From assembly GCA_009775365.1 (NCBI GenBank), contig VSPM01000017.1, forward strand, positions 1 to 48,583: a stretch of 48,583 nt of DNA, read 5' to 3'. The notes below the pieces were generated by a model. It saw nothing but the letters and a program-made list of their open reading frames with translations, did not search any database and was not told where the DNA came from. This stretch comes from Muribaculaceae bacterium (GTDB lineage: Bacteria; Bacteroidota; Bacteroidia; Bacteroidales; Muribaculaceae). Position 1 is the stretch's first letter, and every line of letters starts with the position of its first letter. Made by a program: the position numbers and the translations under genes. Positions 24,782-33,840 of the stretch are shown here, in pieces.

Positions 24782-27334
24782 TTAGTTGGGATTAATCGTT
24801 AGCGAGCCTCCTGCTATTACCGTGAACCCCTCTTTGAGAGTAACAGTATTGGCATTTATATTGAGACTGCCTCCTTTCTTTATTTCTGCTCCAGACATTA
24901 CGACACTTCGGTCACATTTAAAATCTGCGACACCTCCGGACTCTATAATAAATCCCTTTTGAGCGTCTATGCTGTCAATGGCTTTTATGTTCAAGATGGC
25001 ACCATTGCCAACAGTATAGTCGCCTTTGGTCTTGGAACTCATTATTTCATTTCCGAAGACAGCATCCCTGACTATGAAATCTTTTTTTCGGTTAGTCATA
25101 GTTGCATTTTGACCATATAGTCTGATAACCGGCAGATACCCAGTTTTCCACACAGAAATCAGATAGTTTGTTTTGTCAAATTTTTCAGGTGTGGTTGCCA
25201 GTGAGAAATTAAAAGAGGTGGACGAGGCAGTGGCGGTAGCGTAGTTCCCCTCTCCGTCATATACACAGATTTTTGAGCCGGCAATATTGTTTCCGGATAA
25301 AGAAACCAATGAGGATGTCTGATTGATATTAACATCGTTATCCAAAGGCTTACCTATCCACATCTCCATTTCTGCATCTCCGATAATGGAGTGTGCTGCT
25401 TTCAAATGATTGCTGTTGTAGTTGATTTTAGAGTAGTTCTCTGCATATCCAATTTTACGGTTCTGAATCAATCCTTTGAAAAACAAAAGTTCCATATTCG
25501 CTGAACTGCCAATATATCCAACTCTGGTGTTGCCAAGAAAAATCGGCCCACCATTTTTGGAAGCCACAGTAAATGCCTCTCCCATATTATATCTGCAATC
25601 CCATTTATTGCCATCCTTTGTAGTCAAGCAGTCAAATGGTGTATTGTCGCATGAAACAGAGTATGCAATAGACGGTTTACCACTGTTGGTAAGATTATCG
25701 AGCCCATTGCCGCTTTCTTCGATCATCATTTCTGTAAATGACTTAAATGAATTGAACACGCTGTCTTCTGCAGTTATATAATATGTCCCCCAAGAACAGG
25801 CCACACCTGAAGGCGTGCCATGCCCGTGCCAACTGCTAAATCCGGACTTGCTGATTTTGTCAATCACATATTTTCCGCTGGCACCTCGTCTACTCTGTCC
25901 TTGTGATGTGGTTGGGTCAATTATGGAATCGCAATTAAGATAAACGCCTTGTAGAAAATTTCTAACGTCTTCAGAGTCTCCGACTAAGGAGTTTATTATT
26001 TTTCTATTCCAATCATATGACCATTGTTCAAAGAAGACTGCATCATAGAGATATCCATTATCTCCATAACCCGGATTAGCTTCATAAAGCTTTACTTTAT
26101 AAAACCAGTTCTCTATTTCTTTTGCAGTGGAACATAATAACCTTCCCGTGCAGATTGATGGCTGGAACTTACCTGGCAAAGATGATGTGAAGATGGAATG
26201 GCCAGACTGCTTGGTCAGTGTATATGATTGTTTTAAGTCCGTGAAATATATATCAGTGGGAACAACACTTTCGGAATTGTCCATGGATATGTCTTCTCCA
26301 TTATAACTAATACACTTTCTTATTGGCATTGAAGTCTTGTAGTTGCCCACCAGCAGGCAATAGAAGAAGCCGTTTTTCTCATACTCGTCACGCAGGTACG
26401 CACGCAGGCTCGCAGCTTCGTCGACAAGTTTGTTGTCCCATACGGTGTTGTTTGGATTAACCTTGAACTTTGAACTTGCAAGAATTGACTCTATAGTCTT
26501 TACAACGACAGTATATCCTTTTTGGGTCTTCCATGTAACAAAGTCTGAGAGGGCATCTTTCAGTGAGGCCGGTGTGATCACATAGTAATACTCCTTCTGT
26601 CCTGTGGACGAAACCCTGGCTGCTGAATAGCGCTTTGCATTTGATGCGCGAATGTTTGCAGGGTCAATGATATTGTCGTCAAGCGAGAAGAATGGGGTAT
26701 AGTTTTTGGGGAATATCGGCTTTTCTTCCATGTCTGCTTCCGTGCATTCGTCGTAATTTAGGGAAAATGTGATGTCGCCGAATATTGAAACGCTGTTGTC
26801 TTCTCCGTTGTATGCAACAGGAGAAACAGCCACCGTCACCACATGATGGAAGCCATCAATGAATGACTCTTCTATAATTTTCAACCGGGGAATGTCTGTT
26901 TTAACTGAGTATGCGTCAGACATTGGAGGCACAAACTTCGGCGGAAGGGAGTTGTTGGTCATTACAGGAGGCTGCTCAGGATACGGAAGATGTGAGCACC
27001 CGCGTGACTCATAGAGCGTGGAAGTTTTGTATGCAACCGATATATTGTTGCAATATGTCGGCACCATGAAACGCAGATACTTGACCGGGAGTTGTGGCGA
27101 ACCGATTTCACCCGATGAGTAAAGCCCGTTCCATTCAAAAGAGACGTAACTCTCTCCGTCAGGTGCTTCTATTTGTGTTTCTGTTAGTTGTGAAGGATCA
27201 AGCAATACTGTATAGTCGAATGACCCTGCTCTTGCGGTGTTTGCACACCATCCGAGGGCAGCAAGCAAACAGGATGCGATTGCAAGCCGGTGTGTAGTCC
27301 GCAGATTTATGAATCTTTTATATATTTGTTTCAT
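24782..27334 (-). CDS. C25 family (gingipain-like) cysteine peptidase with a 3-coathanger-stack-like C-terminus
   Basis: The 850-residue product has a signal peptide with a basic start (MKQIYKRFINLRTTHRLAIA). A gingipain-type propeptide covers about 35-235 and ends near IRASNAKRYSAARV. The catalytic domain follows (YYYVITPASLKDALSDFVTW; QKGYTVVVKTIE). The C25 catalytic His is in SWHGHGTPSG (His505 by comparison with GHG motifs) and Cys562 in AYSVSCDNTPFDC. After an immunoglobulin-like segment, residues about 765-850 form short repeats (GFIIESGGVADFKC, GFTVIAGGSLTINPN), a stacked-hairpin module seen at the end of some Bacteroidota surface proteins. It is likely secreted and proteolytic. It is AT-rich compared with the dcw genes. 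The start is 11 bases after the S74 gene. Confidence 0.88.
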   Translation of the reverse strand: MKQIYKRFINLRTTHRLAIASCLLAALGWCANTARAGSFDYTVLLDPSQLTETQIEAPDGESYVSFEWNGLYSSGEIGSPQLPVKYLRFMVPTYCNNISVAYKTSTLYESRGCSHLPYPEQPPVMTNNSLPPKFVPPMSDAYSVKTDIPRLKIIEESFIDGFHHVVTVAVSPVAYNGEDNSVSIFGDITFSLNYDECTEADMEEKPIFPKNYTPFFSLDDNIIDPANIRASNAKRYSAARVSSTGQKEYYYVITPASLKDALSDFVTWKTQKGYTVVVKTIESILASSKFKVNPNNTVWDNKLVDEAASLRAYLRDEYEKNGFFYCLLVGNYKTSMPIRKCISYNGEDISMDNSESVVPTDIYFTDLKQSYTLTKQSGHSIFTSSLPGKFQPSICTGRLLCSTAKEIENWFYKVKLYEANPGYGDNGYLYDAVFFEQWSYDWNRKIINSLVGDSEDVRNFLQGVYLNCDSIIDPTTSQGQSRRGASGKYVIDKISKSGFSSWHGHGTPSGVACSWGTYYITAEDSVFNSFKSFTEMMIEESGNGLDNLTNSGKPSIAYSVSCDNTPFDCLTTKDGNKWDCRYNMGEAFTVASKNGGPIFLGNTRVGYIGSSANMELLFFKGLIQNRKIGYAENYSKINYNSNHLKAAHSIIGDAEMEMWIGKPLDNDVNINQTSSLVSLSGNNIAGSKICVYDGEGNYATATASSTSFNFSLATTPEKFDKTNYLISVWKTGYLPVIRLYGQNATMTNRKKDFIVRDAVFGNEIMSSKTKGDYTVGNGAILNIKAIDSIDAQKGFIIESGGVADFKCDRSVVMSGAEIKKGGSLNINANTVTLKEGFTVIAGGSLTINPN

Positions 27335-27345
27335 TGCTCATCCCT

Positions 27346-28443
27346 TTAGTCGGTTAGAATCATTTTTTTGCTGTCGATCTCGTCTCCATCAATAATGAGG
27401 GAGTAGATGTACATGCCGGGCTGTAGGGAGGAGCCGTCTATGGTAACTGAGCAGTTGCCCCTCTGCTCAATGTCTATGTGCTTAACCTGCTTCCCTTGAA
27501 GGTCATATATGCAAATGAAAGCCTCGCCGGAATCTTCCGGTACTGTGCAGGACACGCTTGTAGACTCCTTAAAGGGGTTCGGGCGATTCTGAAGCAGGGT
27601 CGCTCTTCCGTCGAGTATATTGTCAACCGATGCGGATGAGTTTTTCCGTGGAGCTTTCTTGCCGGAAAGTGATGCTATTATCTCGTCCTGCTCCTTAACT
27701 CGCGATTCAAGATTCTTGTATGCGTCCACGAGTATGGGTATGAACCCGAGGTAGTCGACGCTGAGGTAGCCGTTTTCGTCCTCCACCACAAGCTCGGGAA
27801 GCACTTCCTTCACTTCCTGGGCAATGAACCCGAAACGGGTGCGGCTGTCAGGCTCCATGGGCGTGTCGCATGCATCTGAATCGCTTTTAGCGGATGCTTT
27901 CACTGCCTCGGCGGATGAAGTGAGACTATAGCTCACGGGAGAGATTTCAGCGAGAGAAGAATAAAAACCGCCAAGCGACGATATGTTGTCTTTCACGCGG
28001 GCATCAGACGCTACAAGGAAAGAGTTTGCTTTTATATCGCAGTTGAAAACGAAAGGAGAGGTTGAAACTTGACCGTTGTAAGAGAAAACAGTTTTAGTCC
28101 CTGCGGCATATTGTATACCCTTTTCCCCAAAGAGACTGAGAATGTCTGTGTCTGCATTGGAGTTTGGTGCCTTGAGCTCACCAATGCCAACAAATTTCTC
28201 GTTGCCAAAAGTGATGTAGGCTCCGGATTTGTTTTGGCTTGAGCCGAGAAGATTAAGGGTAGCAAGGGAGTCAACTGTGAAAATATTGGAAATACCAATA
28301 TCACCGATTGCCTTTTCTTTAGGTTTTACGTTGAATGCTGCTGTGCCGATGCGTACATTTCCGGATTTGAGAACTGAGAGCTGCGCGTTCATTCCGAACA
28401 CAGTTATTGCTGCGAAGGCGAGAAAAAAGATTTTCTTTTTCAT
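27346..28443 (-). CDS. Tail-fibre-type protein with peptidase S74 chaperone domain and T9SS sorting domain
   Basis: This 365-residue secreted protein has the signal MKKKIFFLAFAAITVFGMNA, then beta-rich repeats, and an S74 intramolecular chaperone domain at about residues 145-255 (SDARVKDNISSLGGFYSSL with the Ser and Lys of the self-cleavage dyad; RFGFIAQEVKEVLPELVVED; a coiled coil LESRVKEQDEIIASL). The end is a textbook type A sorting domain (LLQNRPNPFKESTSVSC, IYDLQGKQVKHIDIE, LQPGMYIYSLIIDG). S74 domains trimerise fibrous proteins, so this may be a trimeric surface fibre. A chaperone that normally cleaves itself off, placed before an export signal, is notable. It is followed after 11 bases by the C25 peptidase gene. 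Confidence 0.88.
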   Translation of the reverse strand: MKKKIFFLAFAAITVFGMNAQLSVLKSGNVRIGTAAFNVKPKEKAIGDIGISNIFTVDSLATLNLLGSSQNKSGAYITFGNEKFVGIGELKAPNSNADTDILSLFGEKGIQYAAGTKTVFSYNGQVSTSPFVFNCDIKANSFLVASDARVKDNISSLGGFYSSLAEISPVSYSLTSSAEAVKASAKSDSDACDTPMEPDSRTRFGFIAQEVKEVLPELVVEDENGYLSVDYLGFIPILVDAYKNLESRVKEQDEIIASLSGKKAPRKNSSASVDNILDGRATLLQNRPNPFKESTSVSCTVPEDSGEAFICIYDLQGKQVKHIDIEQRGNCSVTIDGSSLQPGMYIYSLIIDGDEIDSKKMILTD

Positions 28444-28515
28444 GATTAAAGATTTTAGATGTTATAATATTAGGTTTTGGTCGTATTCGAGTTGGCCAGT
28501 TGTTTTGGAGTGTTG

Positions 28516-28911
28516 TTATTCTGCGATTAACGTTCCTGTGAATACAGCGCCGTCGGGAGTGGTAGCAGTGATTGTGTATTCTCCGTATAGGGCGCCAGTC
28601 TCTACAAAATATCCTTCTTCAGGAGATAGGGTGGCTTCGATGTCGCGGTCTTGTCCCTGCACACTTACGTTGTATTCCGTATATGTTTGAGAAGGATATA
28701 CAAATATTCCCGAGAAGGTATATTCGAATTCAAGGTAGACTGCTGAGGGAATTCTATGCTTTTTCCCATGAGAATGTCTGTCAAGCCTTCCCTTATAGGT
28801 CTCGCGAGTGGGTGTGTTTGGTGTGGTTGTTGACTGGCACAGCACTTCAACATTTGCAGAAAATGCTAATGTTGCAATCAATGAGACTGCAATTTTAGTG
28901 AGTTGTTTCAT
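28516..28911 (-). CDS. Small secreted beta-rich protein (DUF3244-like)
   Basis: The 131-residue product has a signal peptide (MKQLTKIAVSLIATLAFSAN). The mature part is a single beta-sandwich-like domain (VYLEFEYTFSGIFVYPSQTY, GALYGEYTITATTPDGAVF) resembling DUF3244 proteins of Bacteroidales, usually of unknown role and often next to secreted peptidases. The assignment is tentative because the sequence is short. It heads the apparent minus-strand operon with the S74 protein (72-base gap) and the C25 peptidase. Confidence 0.6.
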   Translation of the reverse strand: MKQLTKIAVSLIATLAFSANVEVLCQSTTTPNTPTRETYKGRLDRHSHGKKHRIPSAVYLEFEYTFSGIFVYPSQTYTEYNVSVQGQDRDIEATLSPEEGYFVETGALYGEYTITATTPDGAVFTGTLIAE

Positions 28912-28934
28912 AAGATATTAATTTTGGTTAGTCG

Positions 28935-28965
28935 CAAATTTAGATTATATGTGATTATAAGGCAA
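28935..28965 (-). promoter_or_regulatory. Promoter of the small protein-S74-C25 peptidase operon
   Basis: On the minus strand TTG (28965-28963), 20 bases, TAAATTTG (28942-28935) is a full consensus match 24 bases before the start at 28911. The -7 box and next four bases equal those of the promoter at 18161. The rest of the gap 28966-29185 is AT-rich with nothing I can name. Confidence 0.7.
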
Positions 28966-29185
28966 ATTTTGCAACTTTCGTTTTAAGTGTTTGTGTAATA
29001 GTAAATTGGGTTAAATATTGCCAGTTTTTATGGTGTTTTTGTATTTGAAAAGGCTCAAAACGAGAGTGAATTTTTCTTTTGAAAATGAATGACAGGTGGA
29101 AAAGAGAATATTTTATTAATAAAATATTTAAAATATATTTAGTTGTTATTGTAGTTGAATGTTTGTTTTGGAAGAAGAGAAATGG

Positions 29186-30910
29186 TTAATCTTTTATTAT
29201 TTTGATAAGTTCATGAGTTCTGTCAGATGTAGATTGAGAGATGCAGTCAATTAGTCTTCTCATACGATTGTAGTATGCCTGAATGCTGATTCCGGACAAT
29301 GCGCTGATAGATTCTTTCGAGAAGTTTAGACAACGCAAGGCTGCCAATTTTCGTTGGTTCTTATTGATGGAAATTGACACATATACGTCGTTAAGCAAGT
29401 TGTCATGTATGATGTTGATAATGCCCTCCATTTCTTGTGTAAGTTTAGGGTCATTATTTAAGTATTGAATTTCTTTCCCCATATCTTGAAGCAGACTGGC
29501 TCTTTTCTTTTCAGAATCAAAATAGCCGAAATAAGAAGAGTATAGTCCGTCAAGGCGGTTAAATATATAACCGACATATTCAGCAGATTTTTTTACATTA
29601 TCTACGCTTGACAGTGAAGATAATTTTTCTGAGAGATAGGAGTTCTCGTTTATTATTGTGTCTAAAGTTTCCTTGATTTCTATTTTTTGCGATTTAAGCA
29701 GTTCTACAGTTCGCAACAGATTTGTCTTTCTTTTTTTATAGATAAGAGAGATTATTGCTGAAAAGAGAGCAAATATAATGATAAGAAGAGCGATTGTTAT
29801 GTATAACCAAAAATTGCGTTTTTGTTCTAATTTTATGTCAAGTTTTTGTTTTGCGATTTTATTGTCACGAAAATTCCGCAGATTATTGCCGACATCACTT
29901 CTCATCTTTGAGATTAGGCGATTGTCAAGAAGCCGATACTCTCGTTGAATAGTGTTGAAGGCATTTTTGTAATCATTAGAGTATATATAATAGTCAAAAG
30001 GAATTTCTTCTGTTCCATATAAATAATTAACAGTGTCCGCAATCATTTTTATACTGTCGGCGGGAGAATTTAAAGCTATTAAACAAGATAAATAGCTTGT
30101 TAAATGTCCGTATGGAAGATTGGATAAATGATTGTAGGATGCGTATGAGTCATATGCTTTTTTGCTATTCACCCAATCATTGTTCCATAGATGAGCTGTG
30201 CCAAGATAAATTAAAGAGGTGGTTGCCATTTCCACATTGTTTTTAGACATGGCATCTTTAAGAATTTTATTGATTAGCGGCAGCCCTTTGTCTGACATTC
30301 CATTGCGGCATTGTGCGAGTCCGTAATCGAGTGCCGATTCTTGTATGAATATCAAGGAATCGAGTTTTTGGTATTGTTTATAAGCCAGTTTTGCATATTC
30401 TGTTTCCTGTGGAGTGTCGCCGATTTTGCTGTAGATTTCGCTTATGGAGCTGTATATCTTGCCGAGGTAGAGATGGTCGGCGGATGTGTCGGCAAACTCT
30501 TCGGCGGCGAGGAGAGAGACAATGGCTTCGCCGGTTCGCCCGGTGGTGATCCTGATGTGCCCTTGAAGGAACAGGGCGCGCATGGCGTTGTGACGGTCGC
30601 CGGTGTTGATGAAATATCGGGCGGCGCGGGAGACGTGGCAGTCGGAGGTGTCTTCGATGAATGTCTTATAACGGCTTTCTGCTGACAGGAGCGTGAAGAG
30701 TGCCGAGTCGCGTGGTGTGCGGACAAGGGAATCGGAAAACTCTTCCAAAAGTGAGATGGCGGAGTCTGCGTCATGATTAAGCAGGGAGTCTATTTGCAAT
30801 AGGCGCTCCTCCGTGGCAGAGGGGCGCGGAGTGTTGCATCCTGTAATGGTCAGCAGGACGAGGAGCAGCGCGGCCGGCAGCCGCATTATATTTAGCGACG
30901 ATGTCTTCAT
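29186..30910 (-). CDS. Membrane-anchored TPR regulator with cytoplasmic HTH-like C-terminus
   Basis: The 574-residue product has an N-terminal signal ending in a lipobox (LTITGC, Cys25), then about 330 residues of TPR-like helices (LLEEFSDSLVRTPRDSALFT, YLGKIYSSISEIYSKIGDTP, MATTSLIYLGTAHLWNNDW). A membrane segment follows at about 368-390 (IALLIIIFALFSAIISLIY), then a coiled coil and a C-terminal domain with a helix-turn-helix-like end (CLNFSKESISALSGISIQAY, YNRMRRL). This matches Bacteroidota one-protein membrane regulators with a periplasmic sensor and cytoplasmic effector. The ATG at 30886 (MRLPAALLL) is an alternative start that leaves a more normal leader after the promoter at 30918. 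AT-rich. Confidence 0.82.
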   Translation of the reverse strand: MKTSSLNIMRLPAALLLVLLTITGCNTPRPSATEERLLQIDSLLNHDADSAISLLEEFSDSLVRTPRDSALFTLLSAESRYKTFIEDTSDCHVSRAARYFINTGDRHNAMRALFLQGHIRITTGRTGEAIVSLLAAEEFADTSADHLYLGKIYSSISEIYSKIGDTPQETEYAKLAYKQYQKLDSLIFIQESALDYGLAQCRNGMSDKGLPLINKILKDAMSKNNVEMATTSLIYLGTAHLWNNDWVNSKKAYDSYASYNHLSNLPYGHLTSYLSCLIALNSPADSIKMIADTVNYLYGTEEIPFDYYIYSNDYKNAFNTIQREYRLLDNRLISKMRSDVGNNLRNFRDNKIAKQKLDIKLEQKRNFWLYITIALLIIIFALFSAIISLIYKKRKTNLLRTVELLKSQKIEIKETLDTIINENSYLSEKLSSLSSVDNVKKSAEYVGYIFNRLDGLYSSYFGYFDSEKKRASLLQDMGKEIQYLNNDPKLTQEMEGIINIIHDNLLNDVYVSISINKNQRKLAALRCLNFSKESISALSGISIQAYYNRMRRLIDCISQSTSDRTHELIKIIKD

Positions 30911-30917
30911 CTATTTG

Positions 30918-30947
30918 CAAAATTAATAAAATATCCGATAAAGACAA
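30918..30947 (-). promoter_or_regulatory. Promoter of the TPR regulator
   Basis: On the minus strand TTG (30947-30945), 19 bases, TAATTTTG (30925-30918) matches the consensus. The transcription start would fall near 30911, giving a leaderless message for the ATG at 30910 or a leader of about 25 bases for the ATG at 30886. Confidence 0.6.
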
Positions 30948-30952
30948 TAATT

Positions 30953-31071
30953 GACCAGAGAACCATGGGTCAATGGAATTAGACCAGAGAACCATGGGTC
31001 TATGGTTAATATTAGAATCCCAATGTTCTATGGAACTCTGGTCTAAAAAGAGACTATGGAACTCTGTGGCC
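30953..31071. repeat. Four repeated boxes upstream of the regulator promoter
   Basis: Two direct copies of GACCAGAGAACCATGGGTC (starting 30953 and 30982, with ATGG a few bases on) are followed by two copies of CTATGGAACTCTG (31028 and 31054). The latter, on the other strand, read CAGAGTTCCATAG. All four fit the core CAGAGwwCCATrG, two in each orientation. They begin six bases upstream of the -33 element and may be operators or pair in RNA. In the rest of the 476-base gap (31072-31294) I see nothing recognisable. Confidence 0.6.
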
Positions 31072-31294
31072 TTGTTATGAGACTGAAATTCGTGTGTGGA
31101 GGTGGGATGTTGCGTAAATATTCTATTCTCACGGGCGTTAATTTGTGAAATTGTAGGTTTAATGATAAGATAGTCAGCGTTATATGTGATTTGTCGACAG
31201 TCTGCGTTTTTGAGATGAAATAGAGACGAGAAAGTGGATAATGTGTTTTTTGCGGAGAAAAAATCGCAAGGTGGCCGTTGAGCGGCTAAAATAA

Positions 31295-31324
31295 TTGTAG
31301 ATGTCGTTTTTTTTTGTATTTTTG
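31295..31324 (+). promoter_or_regulatory. Promoter of ybeY-mnmG
   Basis: TTG at 31295-31297, 19 bases, TATTTTTG at 31317-31324 matches the Bacteroidota consensus, about 60 bases before the ybeY start. Confidence 0.6.
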
Positions 31325-31386
31325 CAAATGTTATTCCGGCGGCTCCCGAAGGGTGTGGCCGCAAAAATTTTTTTGACAGATATATT

Positions 31387-31821
31387 ATGATTGGATTCGA
31401 GACAAAGAACGTGGAGTTGCCCGAGCTTGACTTCGGCAAGGTGGAAGCCTGGCTCGGAGAGGTGGCGGCGTCTCATGGGAAGCGAATCGGGAATGTGAAC
31501 TATCTCTTTTGCGATGACGAGGAGATCCTGAGGGTGAACCGTGAGTTTCTTCGTCATGATTATTTCACAGATATAATCACCTTCGACTATTCGCGCCGCG
31601 ACAGGATAGGGGGCGACATCTTCATATCTCTCGACACTGTGAGGAGCAATGCCGAAGACCTTGGTGTGGCCTACGACAATGAACTCCTGCGCGTGATTGC
31701 CCATGGTGTGCTGCACCTTTGCGGAATAGACGACAAAGGGCCTGGAGAGCGCGAGATAATGGAAGCAAATGAAGACGCGGCCTTGGCGTTGTGGACTGAA
31801 CTCAAAGAAGAAGGGGAATGA
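31387..31821 (+). CDS. ybeY: Endoribonuclease YbeY (rRNA maturation factor)
   Basis: YbeY is a metal-dependent single-strand RNase needed for 16S rRNA 3'-end maturation and 70S quality control. The motif AHGVLHLCGIDDKGPGE carries the metal-binding residues His106 and His110. The third position, His in E. coli, is Asp116 here, a change I recall as usual in Bacteroidota. FTDIITFDYS and IGGDIFISLDTV are also family motifs. At 144 residues it has normal length. The stop overlaps the mnmG start by four bases (ATGA). Confidence 0.94.
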   Translation: MIGFETKNVELPELDFGKVEAWLGEVAASHGKRIGNVNYLFCDDEEILRVNREFLRHDYFTDIITFDYSRRDRIGGDIFISLDTVRSNAEDLGVAYDNELLRVIAHGVLHLCGIDDKGPGEREIMEANEDAALALWTELKEEGE

Positions 31822-33773
31822 AGTTTGATTACGATGTGATAGTTGTGGGCGCCGGCCATGCCGGATGTGAGGCGGCTGTGGCTTCAGCACGCCTTGGCGC
31901 CTCTACGCTTCTTATCACCGCCGATCTGAACAGAGTGGCTCAGATGTCGTGTAACCCTGCTGTGGGTGGCATTGCTAAGGGTCAGATTGTCAGGGAAATA
32001 GATGCTCTTGGCGGACAAATGGGTATTATTGCCGACAGAACGGCGATACAGTTCCGGATGCTCAACCGCTCCAAAGGGCCGGCTGTGTGGTCGCCGCGTG
32101 TGCAGTCAGACCGCACGCGCTTCATCGACGCCTGGCGCAGTGTGCTTGACACTACGCCCAATCTTTACTTGTTTCAAGACATGGCCGTGCGATTCGTGTT
32201 TGACGAATCGGGAGAAAAACCGTCTGTAGCCGGGGTGGAGACGGAACTTGGGTTCAGGTTCAATGCAAAGAGAGTGGTGCTGACAGCCGGCACGTTCCTC
32301 AACGGACTCATGCACTTCGGCCCGACACAGATTCCCGGCGGACGCATTTCAGAACCCGCTTCGCTCGGTCTTGCAGAACAGTTGCAGAGCCTTGGTTTCG
32401 AGGTGCTTAGGATGAAAACAGGCACCCCGGCGAGGGTGGATGCGAGCTCTATAGATTTTTCGCTTGCCGAGCGACAGGACGGCGACGACAAAGTGGCTGC
32501 GGCAGAGCCCGCCTCTCCGGAGTTGGAAACAAAGGTGACACTTGTGGAGCGCGACTTCCATAAGTTCTCGTTCCTTCCGGATGTGAGGCGCGAGCTGGCT
32601 CCCAGAAGCTGCTTCATAGTCCACACCAATCCGGAGTCGCACCGTGTGCTTCACGACAATATCGAGCTGTCTCCCCTTTATAATGGCCAGATTAAGAGCA
32701 TAGGGCCACGTTATTGCCCCAGCATAGAGACCAAGATTGTAACGTTTGCCGACAAGGAGAGCCATCAGCTATTCCTTGAGCCTGAGGGGGAAACCACAAA
32801 CGAATTTTATATCAACGGATTCTCAAGCTCTCTTCCTTGGCCTGTGCAGCTGGAGTCGCTTCAGAAGATTCCGGCTCTTCGCAATGTGCATTTCTATCGC
32901 CCCGGCTATGCTATAGAGTATGATTATTTCGACCCGACGCAGCTCACCCACGACCTTCAGACAAAATTCGTTGACGGCCTTTATTTTGCCGGGCAGGTGA
33001 ACGGCACCACCGGCTATGAGGAGGCCGCCGCCCAGGGTCTGATGGCCGGCGTGAATGCCGCAAGGAGCGTGAAGGGAGAGGAGCCTGTCACACTCGGAAG
33101 AGATGAGGCATATATCGGCGTGCTAATCGACGACCTTGTGACAAAGGGTGTGGACGAGCCATACAGGATGTTTACGTCGCGTGCTGAATATAGGATACTC
33201 CTGCGCCAGGACGACGCCGACATGCGCCTCACGCCCAAAGGGTATGAGATCGGGCTTGCCACACGCGAGCGTTATGACGCTATGATGAGCAAAAAAGAGG
33301 AGAGGGACGCGCTGATTGAATGGTGCCGGAATTTCACGGTGAAGATGGGCGAAAAAATAAACGAGTCGCTCAAAGCCCTTGGCACAGCCCCGCTGTCGGC
33401 TTCAGTGAAGCTGTACGACCTCCTGAAGCGTCCGCATCTTGACTTCTCCAATCTCGCTCCAATTATAGGCAGATTGCGCCGCCGCATCGAAGAAATAGAG
33501 GCCGGGAGGAGAGAGGAGATTGTGGAGAGCGCGGAGATACTGATAAAGTATGGAGGCTATATCGACAGAGAGCGGGAACTGGCAGAGAAAGCGAGGAGGC
33601 TCGAATATGTGAAACTGCCCGACGATATCAACTATCACACTCTTCTCTCGCTCTCAACAGAGGCAAGGCAGAAACTCGACAAGATCCGCCCCTCCACGAT
33701 AGGCCAGGCGTCGAGAATACCGGGAGTGTCGCCCGCCGACATTAACATACTCCTTGTGCTCCTTCACAGATAG
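31818..33773 (+). CDS. mnmG: tRNA uridine-5-carboxymethylaminomethyl modification enzyme MnmG (GidA)
   Basis: MnmG is the FAD enzyme that, with MnmE, installs the cmnm5 group at wobble uridine 34 of some tRNAs. The FAD loop is VVGAGHAGCEAAVASARLG (residues 8-26), followed by SCNPAVGGIAKGQIVREIDA and LTAGTFLNGLMHFG, then QVNGTTGYEEAAAQGL and MFTSRAEYRILLRQDDADMR. The C-terminal helical domain (STIGQASRIPGVSPADI) binds tRNA. At 651 residues it is slightly longer than the usual 620-630. It is coupled to ybeY by a four-base overlap and is followed by a candidate parS site. Confidence 0.97.
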   Translation: MKFDYDVIVVGAGHAGCEAAVASARLGASTLLITADLNRVAQMSCNPAVGGIAKGQIVREIDALGGQMGIIADRTAIQFRMLNRSKGPAVWSPRVQSDRTRFIDAWRSVLDTTPNLYLFQDMAVRFVFDESGEKPSVAGVETELGFRFNAKRVVLTAGTFLNGLMHFGPTQIPGGRISEPASLGLAEQLQSLGFEVLRMKTGTPARVDASSIDFSLAERQDGDDKVAAAEPASPELETKVTLVERDFHKFSFLPDVRRELAPRSCFIVHTNPESHRVLHDNIELSPLYNGQIKSIGPRYCPSIETKIVTFADKESHQLFLEPEGETTNEFYINGFSSSLPWPVQLESLQKIPALRNVHFYRPGYAIEYDYFDPTQLTHDLQTKFVDGLYFAGQVNGTTGYEEAAAQGLMAGVNAARSVKGEEPVTLGRDEAYIGVLIDDLVTKGVDEPYRMFTSRAEYRILLRQDDADMRLTPKGYEIGLATRERYDAMMSKKEERDALIEWCRNFTVKMGEKINESLKALGTAPLSASVKLYDLLKRPHLDFSNLAPIIGRLRRRIEEIEAGRREEIVESAEILIKYGGYIDRERELAEKARRLEYVKLPDDINYHTLLSLSTEARQKLDKIRPSTIGQASRIPGVSPADINILLVLLHR

Positions 33774-33840
33774 CGACGGCGAAAACGAGAAACCGGCTTC
33801 ACGTCGTAATTTATGAAAAATTAAGAGGATAGGAGAGATT

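Noticed and set aside
29186..30910. Classical two-component histidine kinase
   Set aside because: TPR helices, one membrane segment and an HTH-like end are present, but there is no H-box or ATP-binding N/G boxes.
30953..31071. CRISPR array
   Set aside because: Only two exact direct copies and two partly inverted ones, with short unequal spacers and no cas genes.
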